DNA from: a virus
Length of the DNA: 47,829 bases
IMG/VR virus record: IMGVR_UViG_3300017990_000023
Location: 1 to 47,829 of that record
Direction: 5' to 3' (one strand)
A program made the translations under genes and the position numbers. Positions 39,174 to 46,426 of the stretch are shown piece by piece (within the stretch, counting starts at the first letter, position 1; each line of letters opens with the position of its first letter). The notes beneath the pieces are model-generated. The model was not told the origin of the DNA. It made no database searches and saw only the letters and a program-made list of their open reading frames with translations.

Positions 39174-40526
39174 ATGACTGACCAAACCCCAGAAGAAGTG
39201 GCTGCCGACGCAAAGGCCGAGGCTGCCAAAGTGGAAGATGCTCCTGTCCAGGAGGGTGCCGTTACGGCAAGCGAGCGAGAACTGGGCGGAGCGTTGATAC
39301 GGTTGCTGGTCGACCACGAGAGAGGCCGCAAGGCTTTCTCCGAGGTCATCGGCTCCATGGTCGCAGCCAGGCAGATGTACGCAATGTGCGTGCGAGACCT
39401 GGAGATCCGACTGGGAGAGCTGACCGGCAAGGAAAAGAAGGACCTGCTCACAGCGGCGATCGCCGATCTCACCGAGGGAAGCATCTTCACCGAGAGGTGG
39501 GAGCGATTCTATCCTGAGGGCGACGAGGAGCCTCACATCCTCAAGCACGAGGAGTCGCTGAAGGAAGAGCTGGACGCCATGGACGAGTCGAAGCGCCGGC
39601 ACGCCATGAAGAAGGCTCTGGTCAAGGAGTTCGAGGAGATGGAGACGGACGGTATCTGGGAGATCATCGAAGAGATGTTCCTCCAGGCCGCCACGTTCCA
39701 GGCCAGCAAGCCGTTCGACGAAGGCGTGCTGTTCCGGGGCATGCGTGAGACCGTCTTCCCGTGGATGACACGGGTCGTCAGCGAGCACGACAAGAAGGAG
39801 CAGGAAGAACGCCGGCGGGACATCGAAGAGTCCGAGAAACATCGACGCGAGAACCCAATCCCGCTCGGTGTCAAGTACGACCCGGTTGGCGGCAAGCTGC
39901 TGGGTCGTACTCAGCCTCTTGTGCTGGCCGGCTGGCAGCCTGCGGTGTGGTGGATCATCGACCAGATGGTCAGCCACATCTTGGCGGCCAACAAGCCGCA
40001 GCTCTACACGGTGATCCGTTTGCAGCGCGAGATGCACGCAGAGGAGATGCAGCCCCGGCTGCTTCGTCTCGGCGGCAAGGACTGGCGTGACTGCACCAGC
40101 ACCAATAGCTCCTTCGCCAAGCTGTTCGAGAAGCGGCTGCTGATGCAGCTCTCGGCCACTGGCCCGATGGACGTGCTCGTCTGCGATGACCTGGCCCTGG
40201 CCGGCGAGTCGCACGGTATCGTCGGTGGCGAGTCGTCCAGAAAGGCTGGACATGCCCAACGGCAACTGAGGAAGTTCTGCGAGAAGATGGGTGCCGCTCT
40301 GATCGGTGCCGTCGTGTTCGACTCGAAGGACAAGTCCGTCCTCGAAGGTATTGGAGAGAAACCCGAATGGTCGCAACTCCGCACGCATACCATGCTGCGG
40401 GCCGTGACCGTCGAAGAAGTAAACGAGGGGAACTACCAGCTCACGCTCGGCAACAACTGTCAATCGTTCGACGTGCCGAAGGAGCTGCTGGATTCCCGTG
40501 GCCCCAAGAGGATCATTGTACCGTGA
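39174..40526 (+). CDS. Hypothetical protein, possible degenerate RecA-like fold, 450 aa
   Basis: The N-terminal half is acidic and helical (MTDQTPEEVAADAKAEAAKV onward, with charged helices up to ~220). The C-terminal part has a Walker B-like strand VLVCDDLALA, then QLRKFCEKMGAALIGAVVF, and a closing beta hairpin (LRAVTVEEVNEGNYQLTLGN). That order recalls RecA/DnaB ATPases, but no P-loop is visible, so any ATPase would be inactive. This reading is tentative. The gene sits directly behind the third palindrome. Confidence 0.6.
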   Translation: MTDQTPEEVAADAKAEAAKVEDAPVQEGAVTASERELGGALIRLLVDHERGRKAFSEVIGSMVAARQMYAMCVRDLEIRLGELTGKEKKDLLTAAIADLTEGSIFTERWERFYPEGDEEPHILKHEESLKEELDAMDESKRRHAMKKALVKEFEEMETDGIWEIIEEMFLQAATFQASKPFDEGVLFRGMRETVFPWMTRVVSEHDKKEQEERRRDIEESEKHRRENPIPLGVKYDPVGGKLLGRTQPLVLAGWQPAVWWIIDQMVSHILAANKPQLYTVIRLQREMHAEEMQPRLLRLGGKDWRDCTSTNSSFAKLFEKRLLMQLSATGPMDVLVCDDLALAGESHGIVGGESSRKAGHAQRQLRKFCEKMGAALIGAVVFDSKDKSVLEGIGEKPEWSQLRTHTMLRAVTVEEVNEGNYQLTLGNNCQSFDVPKELLDSRGPKRIIVP

Positions 40527-41137
40527 CTCAGAAGATCTTTGTCGGCTACACCTGTGCCCTGGCGGACAACGCCAAGGACCTCATGCCCGACGACATCAAG
40601 GACGAGGACGTTCACGACTGGAACGCCCAGGCGGTCTACCAGCCGTTCACTGGTCGCTTCAGCAGTGTCTACCTGATCGCTCCGGGCTACAAGAAGACGG
40701 CCCACTTCCTCCCCGAGGACGGGCTGACTGTGGAGAAGCAGGTGGTGGAGTTCCTCAACTCCTGCTTCAAGGATGCCTGGCCGTGGGATGCACATGTGGG
40801 CTTCGACCCGCAGGTGTTTTTCGTCGGCTTCGACCCCCACCGCTTCTTGAAGATGCTGGGGCTGAACTGTACCCTGCCAGCATTGAACTGTCCGATGCCG
40901 GCGTCTTTGTGGTATGGTAATACCAACAGCATTGACATCGAAGAGGTGTGCCTGGGAGACTTGGAGACCCAGGCCACCTTTGACACGGTGTTGAAAGCCT
41001 ACCAGGCTCAGTTCAACACCAAAGAAGCCGCAAGGTTCGACAAACTCACAGGTGGATGGACCGGCCCCTGGCTGAACGCTAAGCAGGACGCTGAGATTGC
41101 GGCCTGGCTCGGTGCCCAGCTACGCCTTACCTACTGA
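40523..41137 (+). CDS. Hypothetical protein, 204 aa
   Basis: GTG 40523 overlaps the previous stop and has AGAGGA upstream. The protein is rich in Phe, Asp and Pro (VGFDPQVFFVGFDPHRF) with no membrane segment. A Cys-rich loop (GLNCTLPALNCPMPA) is notable. I recognise no family. Confidence 0.5.
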   Translation: MTQKIFVGYTCALADNAKDLMPDDIKDEDVHDWNAQAVYQPFTGRFSSVYLIAPGYKKTAHFLPEDGLTVEKQVVEFLNSCFKDAWPWDAHVGFDPQVFFVGFDPHRFLKMLGLNCTLPALNCPMPASLWYGNTNSIDIEEVCLGDLETQATFDTVLKAYQAQFNTKEAARFDKLTGGWTGPWLNAKQDAEIAAWLGAQLRLTY

Positions 41138-41138
41138 T

Positions 41139-41825
41139 ATGGACACGCCCGAGTTTCCAACGGACGGGACGAATTTCGGCTACTCGATCAGTGAGGATCA
41201 AGTAGGTAAAACCGAGATGCGCTTCCCGTCCAGGGCTCGGACGGTCTGGCAGTTTACTGACCGATATGCCTTTTTCAGCATCGCAATACCCTACCTTCGT
41301 GGCCGATTCACCGAGCGTATCTTGGTGGATCTTATCGAGACAACCGGCCAGCCGGTCCACTTCCTGCACGCCAAGTTCGACAAGCCGATCTTTATCGGCC
41401 TCGACTTGCCCAACGGGGACAAGGACTGGAACCATGTGTTGTGGGCCGTTGAGCACGCATTCTGGGGTCCGCTGGTCGACCAGATGTGTGCGGCGACAGT
41501 CAAGGATCGCAGTCGTAAGTTCCTGGCGACATACCCGATGCAGGAGCTTACGATCATCGACCCGCTGTTTGCTGACAAGGCAGTCATCTACCCCGCCGAG
41601 CTGCCGGTCTTAAAGATCGGTTGCTTCGGCTTGAAGACAAACTACGAAACAGCCTACATGGCTACGGGTGACCATCCCTTGACACATCCGCCCCGCCTCG
41701 CCACCGGTGAACCGTATCACCAAATGAGGATCATGGCGGACGCGATGTTCATGGATGACGACCCGACACGAATCCCAGTGGATGGAGATGAAGATGACGA
41801 AGCACCCGATTCCCAGCGTGGCTGA
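41139..41825 (+). CDS. Hypothetical protein, 228 aa
   Basis: It starts 2 bases after the previous stop, without a strong binding site. The product mixes beta strands and helices (GLDLPNGDKDWNHVLWAVEH), with an acidic end (DGDEDDEAPDSQRG). There is no recognisable motif. It overlaps the next gene by 32 bases. Confidence 0.5.
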   Translation: MDTPEFPTDGTNFGYSISEDQVGKTEMRFPSRARTVWQFTDRYAFFSIAIPYLRGRFTERILVDLIETTGQPVHFLHAKFDKPIFIGLDLPNGDKDWNHVLWAVEHAFWGPLVDQMCAATVKDRSRKFLATYPMQELTIIDPLFADKAVIYPAELPVLKIGCFGLKTNYETAYMATGDHPLTHPPRLATGEPYHQMRIMADAMFMDDDPTRIPVDGDEDDEAPDSQRG

Positions 41826-42225
41826 ATCGCTGGTTCCCGACTCTCTCGTAGACGTCTGGATCTTCTGCGTTCATCGAGAGCTGGAGGAGCGCCCCGGGGC
41901 GGTCCCGGGCTACATCAAAGAAATACAGGACCAGATCTCCGAGTGGGTACTGGACACCGGCAACTTGATCGTAATGCCAGGGGCGGTCAATATCACCGAC
42001 AAAGACGTCAGCCTGGCCGTAACCTACGTGAGAGCCGCGAGTCATGGCCAAAAAGAAATCAGGAAAGCCGAAGAGCACGTTCGGGAAGCTGCTCGACCGG
42101 ATGCCAACAAGGGAAGCCAGGCGGACGCTGATCGAGGCGACAAGCAAGCAGACAAGCCCAGCGGAGGCGGCGGCGACAGCGGCAGCAAGCCCGGAGGCGG
42201 ACTCAAGGTTCCAGACCTTCCGTGA
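41794..42225 (+). CDS. Hypothetical protein with Gly/Lys-rich overlapping tail, 143 aa
   Basis: ATG 41794 has GGAG six bases upstream, better than ATG 41782 or 41788. Residues 1-85 look like a normal small protein (LVDVWIFCVHRELEE). The last ~60 residues overlap the 42044 gene by 182 bases, out of frame, and are low-complexity (PSGGGGDSGSKPGGGLK). The tail may be a by-product of the overlap. Confidence 0.45.
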   Translation: MTKHPIPSVAESLVPDSLVDVWIFCVHRELEERPGAVPGYIKEIQDQISEWVLDTGNLIVMPGAVNITDKDVSLAVTYVRAASHGQKEIRKAEEHVREAARPDANKGSQADADRGDKQADKPSGGGGDSGSKPGGGLKVPDLP

Positions 42226-42736
42226 CCTGCTCCCGGATGACCTACAGAGCGAACTCGACGAGGTCGCCGAGGTGGGTCAGATCACACACTGGGACACGAA
42301 CGCCGAGAGCCGGTGGTGCCTGCTGAAGTCACCCGAGGGTGAGTTTACCAGGTACATGGCATACCGCTCGCTCGATGCCCTGGTCGAGGCACTCAACAAC
42401 CTCGAAGGTACGGAGGTGTCGGTGCAGCTTGCCTACGGCGTACCGATGTACCTCACAAAGACCGATGTCCATGGCTGCCGCTATCTCATCTTGCCGGGCG
42501 GTGCCGACGCTATCCGAGTCGACGATCCGGACATGGAAGTCATCGACGCTGACCTGCTCGACCACCTGGAGCCCCAGGAGGACGGTTGGCTCGGCGATCC
42601 GGAGCTGGCCGAGTCAGCGCTGGAAGGCTACTTCAGCCGAGACGTTAAGAAGGAGGAAGCACCCGTCCAGGCTGACGACGAGAGCGACGATGATGACGAC
42701 GATGAAGGCGAGTTCAAAGAAGAACCAGCCGGCTGA
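42044..42736 (+). CDS. Hypothetical protein with acidic C-terminus, 230 aa
   Basis: It begins with a basic helix (MAKKKSGKPKSTFGKLLDRM), then an Ala-rich linker, a folded region (SVQLAYGVPMYLTKTDVHG) and an acidic tail (DDESDDDDDDEGE). The charge layout, basic head and acidic tail, is shared with several proteins here. No family is recognised. A strong terminator follows at 42764. Confidence 0.55.
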   Translation: MAKKKSGKPKSTFGKLLDRMPTREARRTLIEATSKQTSPAEAAATAAASPEADSRFQTFRDLLPDDLQSELDEVAEVGQITHWDTNAESRWCLLKSPEGEFTRYMAYRSLDALVEALNNLEGTEVSVQLAYGVPMYLTKTDVHGCRYLILPGGADAIRVDDPDMEVIDADLLDHLEPQEDGWLGDPELAESALEGYFSRDVKKEEAPVQADDESDDDDDDEGEFKEEPAG

Positions 42737-42763
42737 ATAACAGACGTTTTTGCGTCACAATAT

Positions 42764-42812
42764 ACGGAGTCCGCTTAGTTCGGTGACCCTAAGCGGAGGC
42801 TCCGTTTTTTAT
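42764..42812 (+). terminator. Rho-independent terminator
   Basis: ACGGAG pairs with CTCCGT and CCGCTTAG with CTAAGCGG, separated by a one-base bulge region, followed by T6. It closes the 39174-42736 run. The remaining part of the gap (42737-42763 and 42813-42844) shows no promoter that I can support. Confidence 0.88.
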
Positions 42813-42844
42813 TGCGCTGTCACCTATCACATGGAGGAGTCGGA

Positions 42845-44374
42845 ATGACTACTACGCAGAGACCCCGTAGTAACCGAAGCAAACCCAAACCGAGTAAGAA
42901 GGAGAAGCGAAAAGCTATTCGTAGTTTTGACAACCTCAAAACTACCGAGCACGAGCGCTGGCGTCGGGCCAACGACTCGGTCGGCATCATCGCCACGAAG
43001 GACTTGTGGCCAAGCTGTGTCGGCATGGCGATGTTGTTCGAGACGGACGACATCGTCGACGGGAACTTCATCTGGAATGGGGATGTCAAGTGGCTTACCC
43101 TGTTCAACGTCCCGCCTGGTCAGCTCGTCGGGTCCCGCACCCAAGAGACCAGGTGGGCAACCGTGTCCACTGCTTCCCTGCGTTACGGGGCCGTGATGAT
43201 CGGCAGGGAAGGGCTCAACTACGACTTCCGGCAGTGCCCGTTCAACACCCGGAAGGTTGGGCATCGCATCCTCACCGCCGGGGAGGGTGATGTCTTGAAC
43301 CTTAACCACGAACAGCACCCGCAGATCTTCAAGGTCTCCAACAAGGTGTTGGAGTCCGTGATCTCGTTCGGCTTTCGGTTCCGCCGGAACTGGGGCAAGC
43401 CGGACGGCAAGCTGATCTACGGCAACGGTGCTCACGACCGGCTGATGAAGCCGGAGGAGTGGTTCCCCACTCCTTACGTCGAGCTGCCGTACGGGCTAAC
43501 CGTGGACGAGGCGTTGGACGCACAGAGGGATCACAAGAATCCCTACATCGTCCCGACGTCGATCCGCGAAGCGTTCACCAAGGAGGTCGACGCCGGCCTT
43601 CCTCTGCGATCGCTGATCGACGGCACCTACCTCGGCGAGGACTCTCCCCAGCCGGGCGAGTTGGAAGGCAAGTGGGCTCAGAAGAACCTGGTCGTCCACG
43701 AGGTGCTCGGCAACGAGCGTAACTTCCGCTTTGTCCTTCACAAGGAGTGCCGGCCTGTTGTCCACGTCGGCGAAGACGTCACCCGTGGTTCCGTGTTCGC
43801 CTACCGGCTGCCCAAGCTCCCCGCAGAGTACGAGGGCAAGCCGTGGGAAACCGTGAACCCAAGCCGTAAGTGGTTTGCTCTCCCCCGCATCCTGGGCAAA
43901 TCCAGATTCGAGTTCGAGTACCGCAGTTGGTTCAAAGGAGAATCCCGCGTCTCCTCGACCAACGGCGAAGATTTCCCCCTGGTCCCCTGGCACCTGGTGT
44001 CTCACCTCGGGACCCACCCCGCGAACGACGACTTCCCCTTACAGTTCTGGAAGCTGCCGAACAACTGGGGTGATCTCTACGATCATGCGTGTGGTGCGCT
44101 GATCGCCCCTCCGATCCGTATCCACGGCTGGGACACGTTCAATGCGGCCATGCCCCACGACGTGGCTATTCAGTTCCTCGACCGAGGCGATCGTCGTCTC
44201 CCGTTCAAGCCTCGGCTGAGCAACGAGGAGAAGAGAAAGAAGAGAGCCGATCGCAAGGCGAGCCGCCGCAAGCGAAAAGGCGATAAGACCAGGCGGCAGA
44301 CCCAGGAGAAGAAACGTGCGAATCGTCCTGCTCGGGTGCGGAAAGCAAAAAGCCAGCAAGGCGACAATAGCTAA
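42845..44374 (+). CDS. Hypothetical protein with basic ends, 509 aa
   Basis: ATG 42845 follows GGAGGAGTCGGA. The first 30 residues are Lys/Arg-rich (PRSNRSKPKPSKKEKRK) and the last ~60 are highly basic (KRKKRADRKASRRKRKGDK). The middle ~420 residues look globular and aromatic-rich, with no recognisable catalytic motif. A 10-bp hairpin lies at codons 26-34. The size and basic tails suggest DNA or RNA binding. It overlaps the next gene by 59 bases. Confidence 0.6.
   Translation: MTTTQRPRSNRSKPKPSKKEKRKAIRSFDNLKTTEHERWRRANDSVGIIATKDLWPSCVGMAMLFETDDIVDGNFIWNGDVKWLTLFNVPPGQLVGSRTQETRWATVSTASLRYGAVMIGREGLNYDFRQCPFNTRKVGHRILTAGEGDVLNLNHEQHPQIFKVSNKVLESVISFGFRFRRNWGKPDGKLIYGNGAHDRLMKPEEWFPTPYVELPYGLTVDEALDAQRDHKNPYIVPTSIREAFTKEVDAGLPLRSLIDGTYLGEDSPQPGELEGKWAQKNLVVHEVLGNERNFRFVLHKECRPVVHVGEDVTRGSVFAYRLPKLPAEYEGKPWETVNPSRKWFALPRILGKSRFEFEYRSWFKGESRVSSTNGEDFPLVPWHLVSHLGTHPANDDFPLQFWKLPNNWGDLYDHACGALIAPPIRIHGWDTFNAAMPHDVAIQFLDRGDRRLPFKPRLSNEEKRKKRADRKASRRKRKGDKTRRQTQEKKRANRPARVRKAKSQQGDNS
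42921..42945 (+). repeat. Perfect 10-bp inverted repeat inside coding sequence
   Basis: GTAGTTTTGA and TCAAAACTAC flank CAACC early in the 42845 gene, about 75 bases after its ATG. The half-sites TTTTGA and TCAAAA are those of the 18-base palindromes but in the opposite order. Confidence 0.55.
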
Positions 44375-44750
44375 GCACCTCTATACAGGTTCTCTGTTTC
44401 GGGCTCGGCTCAAGTACGTTCGTGCTAACGAGCCGGACAAGTGGTTCATCATCAGCGCGAAGGGCGGCCTAATGACCCCAGACCAGTGGGTCCAACCCTA
44501 CGACAAGACGATGCAGAACCTCAACCCGATGGCTCGGGCAGCCTGGCATGCCTACGTGGCGGCCAGCCTGACCGACCATCTGCCCGACATGACTCAGGCC
44601 GAGTTGAAGAGGACCGAGATCGAGATCTTGGCGGGGGCTTACTATTACACCCCGCTGGACAAAATACTGGAAGCCATGGGCTTTCTCGTGACCGTGCCCA
44701 CCAGGGGTATGGGGCAGGGAGAGCAGATGCGCTTCCTGACTCAAGCCTAA
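44316..44750 (+). CDS. GCGKxK (DUF6884/YaaA-like) protein, 144 aa
   Basis: It begins with the strand VLLGCGKQKASK and continues with LYTGSLFRARLKY and IISAKGGLMTPDQWVQPYD. These match the uncharacterised phage and bacterial family with a GCGKxK N-terminus and the pattern AxxLYxGxLF, SAKxGL, which I recall as DUF6884. The biochemical role is not established. GTG 44316 lies within the preceding gene, behind AGGAGAAGAAAC. A terminator follows directly. Confidence 0.7.
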   Translation: MRIVLLGCGKQKASKATIAKHLYTGSLFRARLKYVRANEPDKWFIISAKGGLMTPDQWVQPYDKTMQNLNPMARAAWHAYVAASLTDHLPDMTQAELKRTEIEILAGAYYYTPLDKILEAMGFLVTVPTRGMGQGEQMRFLTQA

Positions 44751-44756
44751 CGGGCT

Positions 44757-44794
44757 GGGAAGGTGGAGAGAATTTCTCCCCTTCCCTTTTTCTT
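44757..44794 (+). terminator. Rho-independent terminator
   Basis: GGGAAGG and GGAGA pair with TCTCC and CCTTCCC across one bulged T and a GAATT loop, followed by TTTTTCTT. It separates the early and middle genes from the structural module. No promoter is obvious between it and 44842. Confidence 0.9.
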
Positions 44795-44841
44795 AGCTAT
44801 CGGCCAAGATGGGTAGGTCCCATAACCCGAAGGAATCTGTG

Positions 44842-46221
44842 ATGAGTGGAACCGCTGCTTCATGGTGGGAATCACCGGGAGCAAAGGACGAAGTCAAGGC
44901 TCACACCCCGGACGAGACGAAGTATTGGTTACCCGACGAACGCCAGTCAGATCGCATGCGATCGGGTATCAACTCCGGCACCGTCATCCCGCGAGCTAAC
45001 GATGACGGCACCTCGAAAGGTTTCGATGGTCGCGTAGCCGGCGTCGTCCATGTCGATCCAGACGCCCCAGATGGTGGAGCGGTCGTAGACCTATCCCAGG
45101 TCCGATCGAACCAGCTCTACGGCGCATTCTCCGACTCGACTTACCCTCACGAAGTTTACTACAAGCTTCAAGGGTCCTCTCCCGTTGCCGTCCAGCAACA
45201 ACAACCCCAAGCATCGCCGGCACCAGCGCCAGCTCGTGTCAATCCGCTGGTCCCAGACGGGACCTATGTGGTGCCCGATTCAAACAAAGAAGGACTACAA
45301 GTCTACCAGCAGGAGAAACAAGCCGTGGACCCCGTACCCCCGCTTCCGCCCCTCGGCCAGCCAGCCCCCCAACCGTCAGATCCCATGCCACAACAACCGA
45401 TGCAGCCGCAGATACCCGGCCAGGTGCCACCGGCGATGCAGATGGCTCCACAACAGCCGCAGTATCCACAGCAGGTGCCGATGGCTCCACCGCAGCCGCC
45501 AGCTCCGGTCTACTCGCAGCCTCAGGATGGCATGCAGCAGATCATGGGAGTGCTCGGCCAGCTTACCAGCCAGGTCAACCAGCTCCAGGCCCAGGCCCAG
45601 GCCGTGCCACCTCTGCCGGCTCACCAGCCGCAGCCTGCACCGCTGCCGCCCGCACCGGCCCTCCAGACGCTCCCAGAGCCCCGTCCAGGGCAGAGCACGA
45701 TGCAACCGGCTCCTCAGCCCTCGGAACCGCAGCCGCAGAGGCAGCCGCCTCCGAAGCCCCTGGCGCCGTCTCCCGAGGTCGACGAAGACTTCGAGCCACA
45801 GCAGACTTTGGAGGATCTAAAGGCTGAGACGGCACCGGTGCGAGACGGCATGATTATCGGGTTCGAGGAGTTGGACATCCCCTTCATCAAGGGACCCAAG
45901 CCGGAGAAGGCCAGGAAAGAGGTCTACTTCGAGATCCCGAATGGGGGTACAATGGCGGCACGCTATCACCAAGTGGTGGATGGCGGCGACTGCCTGGCCC
46001 TTGTCTACGACACGCGATACGAGGACGGGCACCAATACTTACCACCTGACCTGGGAGCGACGGAGATCCTTGTCACCCTTCCGAGGACCAGAAACGGCGC
46101 CAAGAAGTTTGCCTGCTCCTCCATGGGAATCCACTTCAATGTTGGAGTGATGGACATCGTGGTGCTTATCAAACACCGAGATGTCGCCGAAGGGGACTTC
46201 GTCGAAGACGAGGAAGACTGA
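44842..46221 (+). CDS. Pro/Gln-rich protein preceding the portal, 459 aa
   Basis: ATG 44842 follows GAAGGAATCTGTG. Residues ~1-120 are folded, residues ~125-330 are a long low-complexity Pro/Gln/Ala segment (VAVQQQQPQASPAPAPA and similar), and the last ~130 form a beta-rich domain (KEVYFEIPNGGTMAARY) with an acidic end. Its place just before the portal suggests a virion-assembly or structural role, but no motif proves it. Confidence 0.6.
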   Translation: MSGTAASWWESPGAKDEVKAHTPDETKYWLPDERQSDRMRSGINSGTVIPRANDDGTSKGFDGRVAGVVHVDPDAPDGGAVVDLSQVRSNQLYGAFSDSTYPHEVYYKLQGSSPVAVQQQQPQASPAPAPARVNPLVPDGTYVVPDSNKEGLQVYQQEKQAVDPVPPLPPLGQPAPQPSDPMPQQPMQPQIPGQVPPAMQMAPQQPQYPQQVPMAPPQPPAPVYSQPQDGMQQIMGVLGQLTSQVNQLQAQAQAVPPLPAHQPQPAPLPPAPALQTLPEPRPGQSTMQPAPQPSEPQPQRQPPPKPLAPSPEVDEDFEPQQTLEDLKAETAPVRDGMIIGFEELDIPFIKGPKPEKARKEVYFEIPNGGTMAARYHQVVDGGDCLALVYDTRYEDGHQYLPPDLGATEILVTLPRTRNGAKKFACSSMGIHFNVGVMDIVVLIKHRDVAEGDFVEDEED

Positions 46222-46222
46222 T

Positions 46223-46399
46223 ATGACTATGGAGAAGCGAGGGGTCATCAACGAAGAGACCCCGCACATGGGCCAAGTCCCGTGTAATGGTCCTGAGGGC
46301 GAGCCGACTACCAAGCAGGCCGCCGACCAGCTCCAGAGCGATCTGAGCCAGGACGCCATTGACGCCGTCGCGGACCAAACTGCCCGCAACAAGTCGTAA
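46223..46399 (+). CDS. Small hypothetical protein, 58 aa
   Basis: ATG 46223 begins one base after the previous stop (TGATATG). The product is hydrophilic, acidic and helix-prone at the C-terminus (ADQLQSDLSQDAIDAV). It lies between the Pro/Gln-rich gene and the portal. No function is recognised. Confidence 0.5.
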   Translation: MTMEKRGVINEETPHMGQVPCNGPEGEPTTKQAADQLQSDLSQDAIDAVADQTARNKS

Positions 46400-46426
46400 G
46401 CCGACAACCTGTCACGGAGGACTGCG

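Noticed and set aside
38967-40463. A 498-residue open frame on the minus strand
   Set aside because: It lies opposite the 39174 gene, which has better composition and is linked to its neighbours by overlaps. The antisense frame reflects GC-rich third positions.
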